Shown piece after piece: positions 44,952 to 53,552 of a stretch of DNA of 64,000 bases; within the stretch, counting starts at the first letter, position 1, and the number at the start of each line of letters is the position of its first letter. This DNA comes from a bacterium (GTDB lineage Bacteria; Planctomycetota; Planctomycetia; Gemmatales; Gemmataceae): NCBI GenBank assembly GCA_017308215.1, contig JAFKFQ010000260.1:17621-81620 (forward strand), in the 5' to 3' direction. The position numbers and the translations under genes are program-made. The notes under the pieces are model-generated. The model had not been told where the DNA came from. It worked only from the letters and a program-made list of their open reading frames with translations, and searched no databases.

Positions 44952-44992
44952 TGCCTCGGACGAGAACCGACCCCCAACCACCGGAGTGCCCC

Positions 44993-45973
44993 ATGACCGA
45001 CCAGAAGCCCGCCGACATGAACGACGTGGCCCCGACCGCCCTGACCCACCTCGTCGGGCAGCGGGGCGTCGTGGATCAGGTGGCCGTCGCCCTTGAAGCC
45101 GCGAACGCGGACGGCAAGAAGCTGGACCACGCCTTGCTTGTCGGCCCTCCGGGGATGGGCAAGTCCGCTCTGGCCCGCGTCGTCGCCTCGGAGATGGGGA
45201 CGCAACTGCACGAGGTACTCGGCCAGAGCCTCGTCGCGCCGTCCGACCTCAACGCACTTCTGCTCGGGGCCAAGGACAAGGACATCATCCACGTAGATGA
45301 GGCTCACGAGTTGGACCGCGAGTACCAGACGGCGCTGTACCTCGCTCTGGATCAGCGGAAGGTGCTTCTCCAAGGCCGCGCCAAGACCGGGCCGCAGTCG
45401 ATCCCGCTCGCTGACTTCACGCTCTTGCTCTCGACGACCGACGAGTACGGGCTCCTGCAACCGCTCCGAGACCGGATGAAGTTGACGCTGCGGTTCGAGT
45501 TCTACAAGCCCGGGGATCTGGCCTCGGTCGTGCGGCTGCGGAGCCGCGCCCTCGGGTGGGACGTGGACGACGACGTGCTGCCGCTGATCGCCCGCCGCGC
45601 TCGCGGGACGCCCCGGTTGGCGCTGCGGCTCCTCCAGTCGTGCCGCCGTGTCTGCCGCGCCGAGGCCGAAACCGCCATCACCGGCAGACACCTGCTACGG
45701 GCGTGCGAACTGGAGGGGATCGACGAGATCGGCCTCGGCCCGACCGAGCAGCAGTACCTCGCCGCCCTCGCCGATGGGGCCACCCGGCTCAACGTGGTCG
45801 CCAGCCTGCTCGGGCTCCCCGCCCGCACCGTGTCGCAGGTCGTCGAGCCGTTCTTACTTCGTCTGGGTTTCGTCGTCAAAGACGATCAGGGGCGGCGGGA
45901 ACTGACGGCGAAGGGCCGCGAGCACCTGTCCCAGTCCGCGATACTTCGTGACTCGATAGGAGAGAATTCGTGA
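44993..45973 (+). CDS. RuvB-like AAA+ ATPase
   Basis: A 326-residue AAA+ protein. Walker A is GPPGMGKS, Walker B is IIHVDEAHEL, sensor 1 is LLLSTTDEYGLL, and the arginine finger is PLRDRMKL. A helical lid and a C-terminal winged helix (residues about 250-310) follow, the domain order of RuvB, the Holliday-junction branch-migration motor. The sequence is divergent and no ruvA or ruvC is nearby, so I read it as an accessory paralogue. It has its own 17-bp element and is coupled to the next gene (GTGA). Confidence 0.75.
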   Translation: MTDQKPADMNDVAPTALTHLVGQRGVVDQVAVALEAANADGKKLDHALLVGPPGMGKSALARVVASEMGTQLHEVLGQSLVAPSDLNALLLGAKDKDIIHVDEAHELDREYQTALYLALDQRKVLLQGRAKTGPQSIPLADFTLLLSTTDEYGLLQPLRDRMKLTLRFEFYKPGDLASVVRLRSRALGWDVDDDVLPLIARRARGTPRLALRLLQSCRRVCRAEAETAITGRHLLRACELEGIDEIGLGPTEQQYLAALADGATRLNVVASLLGLPARTVSQVVEPFLLRLGFVVKDDQGRRELTAKGREHLSQSAILRDSIGENS

Positions 45974-46470
45974 CGACATCCAGCAACAGTCCGGGACCGT
46001 CGAAGGTGGCGGTGTGCATCAAGGAGATGGCCGTGATGGTCGGCTTGTCTCGACAGCGGTTCATGCAGTTGGTCAAGGCGGGGGTGATGCCCGCCCCGCT
46101 GCGGGACGAGGCCAGCGGACGCCCCTACTACCCGGAAGACCTTCAGGCCCGCTGCTCGGAGGTCCGCCGCCGCAACGTCGGGATCAACGGGCGGGTAGTG
46201 ATGTTCTACGCCCGCCGAATACCAGTCGCGCCGAGCCGCCCGAAGGCAGCGAAAGCGGCGAGGCCGTCGAGCGCGGCGGTCGAGAAGTACGCGGATGTCG
46301 TGGCGGGATTGCACGGCCTCGGGCTGACCTCGGCGACAACGGCACAGGTCGCCGAGGCCGTGGCCCACCTCTTCCCCGGTGGTGAGACCGACACCGGAAC
46401 CATGATCCGAAGCGTGTTCCTGCACCTATGGAGCAAGAACCCGACCGGAAATGTGGGGAGTAAACAGTGA
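45970..46470 (+). CDS. HTH protein coupled to RuvB-like ATPase
   Basis: A 166-residue protein starting with GTG at 45970, overlapping the previous stop. Residues about 15-55 form a MerR/excisionase-like HTH (IKEMAVMVGLSRQRFMQLVK followed by a RPYYPEDL wing). The basic middle links to a helical C-terminal domain (about 95-160). A DNA-binding partner of the RuvB-like ATPase is plausible from the coupling. Confidence 0.65.
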   Translation: MTTSSNSPGPSKVAVCIKEMAVMVGLSRQRFMQLVKAGVMPAPLRDEASGRPYYPEDLQARCSEVRRRNVGINGRVVMFYARRIPVAPSRPKAAKAARPSSAAVEKYADVVAGLHGLGLTSATTAQVAEAVAHLFPGGETDTGTMIRSVFLHLWSKNPTGNVGSKQ

Positions 46471-46531
46471 TTTACCGCCCCCGTGGTGACAACTTCCAGC
46501 AACATTCCATGACACTTCGAGGCCACAAGCT

Positions 46532-47443
46532 GTGAATAACTCGGCGGAAAATGTGTTTCAGGGCATCCCGGTCGGCGCGGTGGAGGCTGACCTCGTGCGG
46601 GCGTACCTCGGCGAGACCGACTGGGCTCCCGGATCTCGTCGCGGGTTCGGGTTCGACCTCCGCAAACTGGCGACGTGGTTCGTCGCGGCCAACAAGGAGC
46701 CGTTCCGCATCGCCCGCGTCACGACCCGCGACGTGACGGACTTCCGGGACCACCTGCGGCGGGAGCTGGGGCTCGCCGTGGCGACCGTTAACCGCGCCCT
46801 CGTGATGGTGCGGCGCTTCTTCGGCTGGCTCGTCGAGAAGGGGCACCTCCCCGCGAACCCCGCGAAGGGCGTCCGGGAACTGAAGCGGGTGCAACTGTCG
46901 CCGAAGGGGTTGGAGAAGGCGCAGGTGCGGAAGCTGTTCCGCGAGTTGGAACTGCGGCACGACATCCGGGCGGGGGCCGTGTTCCACTTCCTGCTCTACA
47001 CCGGGGCGCGGGTGGGGGATGTCGTGAACCTCGAAGTGGGCGACATGCTACTCACGGAGCGGGGCGGGTCGGCGGTGCTGCGGCACGGCAAGGGCAACAA
47101 GGAGCGGAGCGTGCCGCTCCCGCTCCCCGCCCGCCGAGCGCTCCAAGCCTATCTCGACACCCGGCCTCCGGTCACGTCGAAGCAGGTCTTCGTGGGCGAA
47201 CGAGGGCCGCTGACGGATCGCGGGGTGCGGGCGCTCTGCGGGAAATACTCCGCGATCTGCGGCTTCCACATCCACCCGCACTTGTTGCGGCACACGATGG
47301 CCCACCAGTACCTCGAAGACAACCAGAACGATCTCGTCGGGTTGGCCCAACTGCTCGGCCACGAGAACCTCTCGACGACCTCCCGGTACGCCCAGCGCAC
47401 CCAACAGCAGTTGGGCGATTCCGCCGAGCGGATCAACTACTGA
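46532..47443 (+). CDS. Tyrosine recombinase (XerD-like integrase)
   Basis: A 303-residue site-specific recombinase. The N-terminal SAM-like core-binding domain covers residues 15-110. The catalytic domain has R160 (TGARVGD), K near 187 (HGKGNKER), H250-L-L-R253, H277 ([10 protein letters not shown]) and the nucleophile Y286. All active-site residues are present. The start is GTG at 46532. It is transcribed in the same direction as a run of small unknown genes and could mobilise them. It may also resolve a plasmid or integrate an element. Confidence 0.92.
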   Translation: MNNSAENVFQGIPVGAVEADLVRAYLGETDWAPGSRRGFGFDLRKLATWFVAANKEPFRIARVTTRDVTDFRDHLRRELGLAVATVNRALVMVRRFFGWLVEKGHLPANPAKGVRELKRVQLSPKGLEKAQVRKLFRELELRHDIRAGAVFHFLLYTGARVGDVVNLEVGDMLLTERGGSAVLRHGKGNKERSVPLPLPARRALQAYLDTRPPVTSKQVFVGERGPLTDRGVRALCGKYSAICGFHIHPHLLRHTMAHQYLEDNQNDLVGLAQLLGHENLSTTSRYAQRTQQQLGDSAERINY

Positions 47444-47457
47444 CCGCCACCCCTTAC
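47441..47457 (+). promoter_or_regulatory. 17-bp element, degenerate copy
   Basis: TGACCGCCACCCCTTAC matches the consensus at 12 of 17 positions; its first three bases are the integrase stop codon. The next start is 97 nt downstream. Confidence 0.4.
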
Positions 47458-47500
47458 GCCCCCCACCGGGGACCGAGATCGCACCTGCGAGTTCGGTCGT

Positions 47501-47523
47501 GGGCGGCACCGCGCCGCCCCTTT
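47501..47523 (+). terminator. Possible terminator after integrase
   Basis: GGGCGGC pairs with GCCGCCC around a 5-nt loop, followed by CTTT. It lies between the integrase stop and the next gene. Confidence 0.4.
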
Positions 47524-47554
47524 CCCCGGTTCCACAACTCGGAGGGGGCGAATC

Positions 47555-47962
47555 ATGTCAACGCGGTGCGAACGGGACGGGCAGGTGGAAGTCGGCGTGG
47601 TCGGGCACGCGGGCCGGAAGTTCCGCGCGCTCGGCGCGTCCGTCATCGGGCGGTACGTCACCGGGTACACGCGGCTGGTGACCGGCGAACTCGCCCTGAC
47701 GACGTGGGGCGGGAAGACCACGCTCGCCTGCCGGTCGGAGGTCGTCCGGGAGTTCCGCGACGGGTCGCTGGCGATGGTGTTCAGGTTGACCAAGGGCCGG
47801 TTCGTCGCCGGGTACGCCCTCGGCGACACCGGGATGCTGTTCCGGGGCGAACTGCTCGTGGGCACAGACCAAGAAGACGCGCGGAGGACCGCCCGCGCCC
47901 TCGCCGACCACTTCGCCGAGCGGGACACGGAAGACGACCTCTGCTGGGAGGAAGCGGACTGA
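47555..47962 (+). CDS. Hypothetical protein
   Basis: A 135-residue unknown protein. It looks beta-rich (ELALTTWGGKTTLACRSEVV) and ends in an acidic tail (ERDTEDDLCWEEAD). The ATG at 47555 has GGAGG upstream. It is the first of a row of small same-strand genes after the integrase. No motif suggests a function. Confidence 0.65.
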   Translation: MSTRCERDGQVEVGVVGHAGRKFRALGASVIGRYVTGYTRLVTGELALTTWGGKTTLACRSEVVREFRDGSLAMVFRLTKGRFVAGYALGDTGMLFRGELLVGTDQEDARRTARALADHFAERDTEDDLCWEEAD

Positions 47963-47976
47963 CGGACACTGGCTAC
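47960..47976 (+). promoter_or_regulatory. 17-bp conserved element, copy 3
   Basis: TGACGGACACTGGCTAC; its TGA is the stop codon of the preceding gene. The next ATG is 37 nt downstream. Confidence 0.55.
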
Positions 47977-48013
47977 CGCCCACGGGCACGCACTTCCTCG
48001 CAGGAGACTCAAC

Positions 48014-48418
48014 ATGAGCGCGATCAAGGCCCGTGGCTCGTTCGCCGGTCAAGAACTCAACGACATCCCGGTTCTGAATCCGGGGGCGTGGTTCGGCAAG
48101 GCGTGGCTGCTGGAGGTCGGCGGGTCGTTCTGGCCGCTGTTCCTCGTCGTCGAGGCCGACGGCGTGACGGACGCCATCGACGAGTTGGCCGACCACGACC
48201 AGTACGCCTTCCACATCCTCGTCCCCGACGAAGACCTCGGCGACTACCCCGAGGACGAGCGACACTACGGCCCGTCCGGTCAGGTGCTCGACCTCGATCA
48301 CCTGATGGTTCACGGGCAAGAAGGGACCGAATGCCCGTTCCCTTGCCTGTACCACGGCGACGGCCTGCCGCCCGAGGGCGTGAGATCGACCGATTTCGGC
48401 AACCGGGACGGGGAGTGA
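48014..48418 (+). CDS. Hypothetical acidic protein
   Basis: A 134-residue acidic protein with no recognised domain. It has GAWFGKAWLLEVGGSFWPLF near residue 23, DELADHDQYAFHILVPDEDL in the middle and two Cys (CPFPC) near residue 110. GCAGGAG precedes the ATG at 48014. It lies between two copies of the 17-bp element. Confidence 0.65.
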   Translation: MSAIKARGSFAGQELNDIPVLNPGAWFGKAWLLEVGGSFWPLFLVVEADGVTDAIDELADHDQYAFHILVPDEDLGDYPEDERHYGPSGQVLDLDHLMVHGQEGTECPFPCLYHGDGLPPEGVRSTDFGNRDGE

Positions 48419-48432
48419 CCGACACCGGCTAA
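48416..48432 (+). promoter_or_regulatory. 17-bp element, copy 4
   Basis: TGACCGACACCGGCTAA, 14 of 17 matches; its TGA is the stop of the preceding gene. A 9-bp hairpin (48442-48464) lies between it and the next start. Confidence 0.5.
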
Positions 48433-48489
48433 CGCGGTGAGGCCGCTCCCGAAGTGGGGGCGGCGACCTCCTTCAGAGGAGCCACCGCG

Positions 48490-48883
48490 ATGAAGTTCAG
48501 CGTCATCTACACCGCCGACGTGCCCGCCGACGAGGACGTGCTCGACCACGCCCCGCCGCACGTCAGCGACCTCTGGGACCAGACCGAAGGCGACGACCAA
48601 TTCGAGTACGGCTACCTCGAAGGCCGCTGGGATGGTGGGCACCACCGGAAGTGGTGCGCGGTGTTGACCCGCGACGAGTTCGACGAGTTCGTGCGCCGGT
48701 GCGGCCTCGTCGCCGAGGACGTGCAGACGATGGGGAGCCTCGGCGCACCGGGGGTCGGCTTCGGCTGGGCACCGGCCATCTCCTTCAACGGCGACGACCC
48801 CGCTGCCCGAAACCCGCAAAAAGGCGCTGGGCGATTCCGACTGGGAGCGCGTCCGAGACGCGGTTCTCGCCGTCTACGCCTGA
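48490..48883 (+). pseudogene. Hypothetical protein with 3' frameshift
   Basis: The frame from the ATG at 48490 (MKFSVIYTADVPADEDVLDH) is an acidic unknown protein. At the A-run 48818-48822 the protein-like sequence moves to the next frame, where GDSDWERVRDAVLAVYA ends at 48883. The original frame instead runs into an Arg/Gly-rich tail ending at 48927. One missing or extra base in the A-run explains this. The intact protein would have about 130 residues. If the shift is real, the C-terminal helix is replaced by a basic tail. Confidence 0.6.
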
Positions 48884-48924
48884 CCGCCCCACAAGGCCCG
48901 CGCCGTTCCGAGTGCGGGCCTGCC

Positions 48925-48941
48925 TGACAGCCACCCGGTAC
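48925..48941 (+). promoter_or_regulatory. 17-bp element, copy 5
   Basis: TGACAGCCACCCGGTAC, 14 of 17 matches, 36 nt before the GTG at 48978. Confidence 0.45.
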
Positions 48942-48977
48942 GCCAACGTCCCGTTCATCCTGAATAAAGGAGTCCCC

Positions 48978-49277
48978 GTGTCCCAACCCAACGGCAAGTT
49001 CGAGCTGGGCCAACAGGTCGCCACCCCCGGTGCCCTGCGTGCGATCCACCAGAGCGGCGAGAGCCTGCTGCACCTGATCTCCCGGCATCTGTGCGGCGAC
49101 TGGGGCGACCTCGACGCCGAGGACAAGAAGTCGAACGACGCGGCCTTGCTCGACGGCTCCCGAATCTTCTCGGCATACATCCTGAAGACCGGCGAGAAGA
49201 TCTGGGTCATCACCGAGGCGGTCGGCGACGACGGCACGCGGGCCTCCACATGCGCCACGACCCCCGATGAATACTGA
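48978..49277 (+). CDS. Small hypothetical protein
   Basis: A 99-residue protein, GTG start at 48978 with AAAGGAG upstream. The sequence (GKFELGQQVATPGALRAI, LISRHLCGDWGDLDAEDK, GEKIWVITEAV) is of a compact conserved type often seen in plasmids and mobile islands of varied bacteria, without a known function. It has its own copy of the 17-bp element. Confidence 0.75.
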   Translation: MSQPNGKFELGQQVATPGALRAIHQSGESLLHLISRHLCGDWGDLDAEDKKSNDAALLDGSRIFSAYILKTGEKIWVITEAVGDDGTRASTCATTPDEY

Positions 49278-49290
49278 CCGCCCGCTCGTG

Positions 49291-49307
49291 TGACGGACAC
49301 CCGATAC
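49291..49307 (+). promoter_or_regulatory. 17-bp conserved element, copy 6
   Basis: TGACGGACACCCGATAC, 16 of 17 matches, 41 nt before the ATG at 49349. Confidence 0.6.
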
Positions 49308-49348
49308 GGGGCTGGGATCGAATCCAGCAACCCGAACCGGAGTCCGTC

Positions 49349-49678
49349 ATGAGCGTGAAAATCAACCTGCTCCACCGCAACGAATGGAACAAACACGGCC
49401 TGCTGAAGTACAGCGAACTGATTGACCAGCCCATTACCAAGTGCAACACGGGCCAAGACGAGTCGGGGGAGTACGGCGAGTGGTACTTCGTCCCCGAAGC
49501 CCCACTACCGAGCGGTCGCCGTGTGATCTACTACGCCTACTTCGGCGCTCACCTCCCGCGCGAAGACGCCCCGTGGATCTTCGCCGAACTCTTCGACCCG
49601 ACCGACGACGAACTCGCCGAGTACACGCTCCGGGTCCAGCAATGGCAGGGCCAGCCCGAGCGCGACCCGCAGCCCTGA
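49349..49678 (+). CDS. Hypothetical protein
   Basis: A 109-residue unknown protein, acidic and aromatic-rich (GEYGEWYFVPEAPLPSGRRV near residue 40, then YYAYFGAHLPREDAPWIFAE). CCGGAG lies upstream of the ATG. No domain is recognised. Confidence 0.65.
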   Translation: MSVKINLLHRNEWNKHGLLKYSELIDQPITKCNTGQDESGEYGEWYFVPEAPLPSGRRVIYYAYFGAHLPREDAPWIFAELFDPTDDELAEYTLRVQQWQGQPERDPQP

Positions 49679-49800
49679 GCACCGCCCCGTCTCCACCGCC
49701 CGCGGACGGCCACCACTGCCAGCGGGCCACCTTGTTCGACCCCGGCGTCGGTCGATTCCGACGCAGTTGGGTGACACCTTCCGACCCGAGGAGATTTCCG

Positions 49801-50046
49801 ATGAGAGACCCGACCGAAGCCGCGCGCCGCCAGCGACTCGCCGAGATCAACGGCCAGTCCTGCGACCGGGCGGCACTGGAGGCCCGTTACGGGCGCGTTT
49901 GGGACACACGTGAGCTCGCCCAAGACTACCTCGTGATCGGGTTCGCGGCACCGCTCGTCGTCGTGCGTCGGAAGGCTGACGGGGTGCGGGGGTCGCTGGA
50001 GTTCCAGCATCAGCCGCGCTACTACTTCCACTTCCAGCCCCACTGA
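49801..50046 (+). CDS. Small hypothetical protein
   Basis: An 81-residue protein, ATG at 49801 with GAGGAG upstream. The helical N-terminus (RQRLAEINGQ) contains EARYGRVWDTRELAQDYLV and the end is beta-rich (SLEFQHQPRYYFHFQPH). Unknown family, typical of small accessory genes. I do not see a clear copy of the 17-bp element before it. Confidence 0.65.
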   Translation: MRDPTEAARRQRLAEINGQSCDRAALEARYGRVWDTRELAQDYLVIGFAAPLVVVRRKADGVRGSLEFQHQPRYYFHFQPH

Positions 50047-50120
50047 CGGGCCTCCCGCAAGCACTCCTCTCCCGTCAGCGTCCGAGCCACGTTCTCGATA
50101 CCCGCCAGTCCCAGACCATC

Positions 50121-50137
50121 AGACGGACACCCGCTAC
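50121..50137 (+). promoter_or_regulatory. 17-bp conserved element, copy 7
   Basis: AGACGGACACCCGCTAC, 16 of 17 matches, 45 nt before the ATG at 50183. Confidence 0.6.
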
Positions 50138-50182
50138 CCCGGTGCGGCGAGGAAACCATCACCGACAGCGGGAGGACGAAGC

Positions 50183-50692
50183 ATGATCGACTTGACAGCG
50201 ACGGCGAACGGCACGCACCGCCAGCGGACGCAGGCTGGCAAGCGGGCGCCGAAGAGAGAGGCCAAGAAGACTTCTCGGCCCCGATCGAAGAGGACTCGAA
50301 CGGGGGCCGGGCGACGAACGGCGATGGTGCTCGGCTCGGTGGCGGCGGGTCTGGTGGCCCTGAGCATCTACCACCTGACGTGTGCCATCTCGACGTTGAC
50401 CGGGAGCCCGCTCGTGCTGGCCGTACTCCTCAGTTTCGGGATCGACCTCGGCCTCGTGGCGAGCGAGGTGGCCGAGATGATCGCGGGGGAGGACGGGAAA
50501 GTACAGCGATGGAGCCGCAGCTACATGCTGATGGCGACGGTCATGAGCATGTTGCTCAACGCCTACGAGTTCGCGGCCCACGCCCCGCCGCACTGGTTCT
50601 CCCAGACGCTCAGCGTCGGGTTCGGGCTGGCGCTGCCGCTGATGGTGTACATCCTCGCCCGGCAGGCGGGCGGGTTGTGGGGTAAGCCGTGA
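50183..50692 (+). CDS. Small membrane protein
   Basis: A 169-residue protein. The first 48 residues are strongly basic (KRAPKREAKKTSRPRSKRTR), followed by hydrophobic segments near 48-70, 75-95, 110-130 and 145-162, so about four membrane helices. GGGAGGA lies upstream of the ATG. The basic cytoplasmic tail could contact nucleic acid. Function unknown; plasmid-borne membrane proteins of this design exist, but I cannot name a family. Confidence 0.65.
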   Translation: MIDLTATANGTHRQRTQAGKRAPKREAKKTSRPRSKRTRTGAGRRTAMVLGSVAAGLVALSIYHLTCAISTLTGSPLVLAVLLSFGIDLGLVASEVAEMIAGEDGKVQRWSRSYMLMATVMSMLLNAYEFAAHAPPHWFSQTLSVGFGLALPLMVYILARQAGGLWGKP

Positions 50693-51060
50693 CCGATGAC
50701 GCGCGAGAAGCCCGGCAGCACCGCGGGAGATTCCAGCGGTGCCGCCGGTTCAGTTCGTTGATCGTGGAGAGGCGGGGTCGTTCCCGTCGGCGCGGCCCAA
50801 GAAGTCAGACCGTGTTGCATTTTCGGAAACCGAGAAACTCGGTTCGGCTTCCTCAAGTGGCGTCGGTGACGCTGGCCGGTAGCGGGCCACTCCGCTGCAA
50901 AAGTTTCATCTTTTGACCCGTCAGGTTTTTCGCCCACGGGTAGAAACGCCGCTCGGTCGAAGTCCCGGTGCAGAAGCCGGGCGGCGAAAAATCGCGGCGG
51001 GCCGGTGCGCGAACCCGCCAGTACGCGCCCAACTGTCTTCTGCATCGAAGGAGTTTACCG
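50693..51060. other. Intergenic region, no convincing gene
   Basis: An open frame overlaps the previous stop (GTGA) but encodes Arg/Ser-rich low-information sequence, and I do not call it. A small dyad (AACCGAG / CTCGGTT, 3-nt loop) lies near 50828. The region presumably holds the promoter of the secreted protein gene. Confidence 0.4.
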
Positions 51061-51387
51061 ATGAGCCCCACTCCCCTCCTGCTCCTGATCGCGGGTGCCA
51101 TACTCGCCGGGACTTGCCTCGGCCCGCCGACCGCCAGCTCGCAGCCCGCCCCTGCCACCCGCCGCACGGTCTTCTCGCACCTGAAGGTCGGCCAGCCCGT
51201 GACGCTGAAGGAGCGGGCCGGACTGTACGAGGTCGGCACGGTGGACGACGGCGGGGTGCTGACGCACAAGGTCGCCGAGGTGGGTGACGACTACATCGCC
51301 GTTCGGGACGAGGCCGGGGTCGCGGAGAGCCGAATCCCCGTGACCGCGGTGCGGGCCGTCACCCACCTCAAGACGAGGCCGGAGTGA
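51061..51387 (+). CDS. Small secreted protein
   Basis: A 108-residue protein with a clear signal peptide (LLLLIAGAILAGTCLG, residues 6-21, cleavage likely after the Ala/Ser stretch near 27). The mature part of about 80 residues looks beta-rich (HLKVGQPVTLKERAG, VGDDYIAVRDEAG). AAGGAG lies upstream of the ATG. It is probably exported to the periplasm or cell surface. Family unknown. Confidence 0.7.
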   Translation: MSPTPLLLLIAGAILAGTCLGPPTASSQPAPATRRTVFSHLKVGQPVTLKERAGLYEVGTVDDGGVLTHKVAEVGDDYIAVRDEAGVAESRIPVTAVRAVTHLKTRPE

Positions 51388-51749
51388 GCCAACAAGGACA
51401 GACGCGCTGCCGCTGGGAAGGCGTGGAAGACCCGAACGAAGCACTATCCACGGGTGAAGGCGACAGGAGTATCGCGGTCGAAAACGACGGATGCCACTTT
51501 GGCGAGTGGCGTGGCTCCTCGGCGTGATCTTTGCACGTCTATGGCGGGGGGCGGGGCGGAATGCTGCTCGTGGCAGGGCTGGCGCTTTTCGGCTCTGGCG
51601 GGGCGTCCCCAGATCGTCCACGCATGGCACTTCCTGCCGATGCACGGCAGGCCACTTCGCAGCCGTGGCAAGCTGCCATCCCAACTTTCGCTCAGAGCGA
51701 TGTCGCGCGTCTCGCCGCTGGTGGCGACGAGCGGCTCGGAAGACGTGGC

Positions 51750-52145
<396 letters not shown>

Positions 52146-52179
52146 AATGCGTGTCAACTACGGGAAGGTTGGACTCGCC

Positions 52180-52332
52180 ATGAGGCACTCGCACGGTGTC
52201 GCGCTCTTCGCGGTAGGCGCGGTGATTGGACTTTCTTCCTGCGATGCTGGTGTCCCGTCCGGCGCGACCCGGCCACCGAGCCCGCCGCCAACCACGAGCG
52301 GCATGGCGACCAACCCGCGAGCAGGAAAATGA
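52180..52332 (+). CDS. Lipoprotein signal peptide fragment
   Basis: A 50-residue frame: MRHSHGVALFAVGAVIGLSS followed by Cys, a lipobox (L-S-S-C) with the modified Cys at 21, then a Pro/Thr-rich linker. It overlaps the cyclophilin-like gene by ATGA. In related loci a lipoprotein leader and a cyclophilin-like domain are one protein, so this may be the separated leader of the next gene after a frameshift. Confidence 0.5.
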   Translation: MRHSHGVALFAVGAVIGLSSCDAGVPSGATRPPSPPPTTSGMATNPRAGK

Positions 52333-52670
52333 AAGTGATCATCGGCCCGCAATCGTTCACCGCCACGCTCGACGACAACCCGGCGACGGCCAAGCTCAAG
52401 GCGCTGCTCCCGCTCTCGCTGGACATGACCGAGTTGAACGGCAACGAGAAGTACGCGGAACTGCCCACTCGACTCCCGACCGACGCCGCGAACCCGGGGA
52501 CGATTCGGACGGGCGACCTCTTGCTCTGGCAGGCCGATACTCTGGTACTCTTCTACAAGACCTTCCCGACCACCTACAGCTACACCCGGCTGGGGTGGAT
52601 CGACGACCCGGAGGGTCTGGCCGCCGCCCTCAGTCTGGGGAGCGTGACGGTGACGTTCGAGTTGGATTGA
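52329..52670 (+). CDS. Cyclophilin-like fold protein
   Basis: A 113-residue protein of the cyclophilin-like family (PF18050 type). Recognisable segments are FTATLDDNPATAKLKALLPL, TELNGNEKY, GDLLLWQADTLVLFYKTF and TYSYTRLGWIDDP. The fold resembles peptidyl-prolyl isomerases, but the family's activity is not established. It often accompanies SDR, aldo-keto reductase and cupin genes, as it does here. It may originally have carried the lipoprotein leader that lies directly upstream. Confidence 0.85.
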   Translation: MKVIIGPQSFTATLDDNPATAKLKALLPLSLDMTELNGNEKYAELPTRLPTDAANPGTIRTGDLLLWQADTLVLFYKTFPTTYSYTRLGWIDDPEGLAAALSLGSVTVTFELD

Positions 52671-52745
52671 CGATTGGGACGCGGCGGCGCGAGGAGCGCC
52701 GGACGACGCGCGGCCCGGGCTCGCCGAACACCCGGAGAATCGGTG

Positions 52746-53513
52746 ATGACCAATCCTCTCGACTTCAGCGGCAAGGTGGCACTCGTCACCGGGGCCGCAG
52801 CGGGCATGGGGCTAGCGACGGCGTGGGCGTTCGCGGAGGCGGGCGCAGCGGTCGTTCTGGCCGACTTCAAGGAGGACGCGGTGAGAGCGGCGGCAGAAAA
52901 GCTTGTCGCCACCGGCCACAAGGCGGTCTCCGTCCGTTGCGACGTGAGCGACGACGCCCAAGTGGCCGCGATGGTGGACCGCGCCGTCGCCGAGTACGGT
53001 CGGCTCGACGCCGCGTTCAACAACGCCGGTGTGATGGCCCGGATCGCCCCGACCGCCGACAGCACCCGCGAGGAGTTCGACCGCGTGATCGGGGTCAACC
53101 TGCGGGGCGTGTGGAGTTGCATGAAGCACGAACTGCGGCAGATGGAGCGTCAGGGCGGCGGCGCTGTCGTCAACAATGCGTCGGTCGGCGCGCTGACCGG
53201 CAACCCCGGCATCGGCTCTTACATCGCCTCCAAGCACGGGGTCGTCGGCCTGACGCGGACTGCCGCGCTCGAATACGTCCAGCGCGGCATCCGGGTCAAC
53301 GCGGTGAACCCCGGCCTGATCGACACGCAGATCGCCCGCGATGTCGTCAGCGGGGACGAGCAGGCTTACGCAGAGATAGCGAAGCACGTTCCCATCGGTC
53401 GCGCGGGCAGGCCGGAGGAGATCGCGTCGGTCGTGCTGTGGCTGTGCAGCCCCGGCGCGAGCTACGTCGTCGGCCACGCCCTTACGGTGGACGGCGGGAT
53501 GACGGTCGTGTGA
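52746..53513 (+). CDS. Short-chain dehydrogenase/reductase
   Basis: A 255-residue SDR. The cofactor motif is TGAAAGMG (residues 15-22), followed by ADFKED (acidic residue at the end of the second strand), NNAG, the catalytic Ser in NNASVGALTG and the Y-x3-K pair in YIASKHG. The C-terminal GHALTVDGG is typical of the classical family. It acts in the cytosol on alcohol/carbonyl pairs; substrate unknown. The ATG at 52746 is 76 nt after the cyclophilin-like gene. Confidence 0.92.
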   Translation: MTNPLDFSGKVALVTGAAAGMGLATAWAFAEAGAAVVLADFKEDAVRAAAEKLVATGHKAVSVRCDVSDDAQVAAMVDRAVAEYGRLDAAFNNAGVMARIAPTADSTREEFDRVIGVNLRGVWSCMKHELRQMERQGGGAVVNNASVGALTGNPGIGSYIASKHGVVGLTRTAALEYVQRGIRVNAVNPGLIDTQIARDVVSGDEQAYAEIAKHVPIGRAGRPEEIASVVLWLCSPGASYVVGHALTVDGGMTVV

Positions 53514-53552
53514 TCCGCAGCGCGAACAGGATGTACTGAACAACTGGAGGCA

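Noticed and set aside
48818..48824. Programmed frameshift of the dnaX type at the A-run
   Set aside because: The run has five A residues, not the six plus G of the classic site, and the needed shift is +1, not -1; a simple indel explains it better.
50689..50916. Short frame overlapping the stop of the small membrane protein gene
   Set aside because: Arg/Ser-rich, no similarity and no hydrophobic or domain pattern; the overlap alone is not enough.
51415..51440. A 14-base match (GCGTGGAAGACCCG) to the KAWKTRR-coding tail of the DUF5131 gene
   Set aside because: Too short to show a relation; the surrounding sequence does not continue the similarity.
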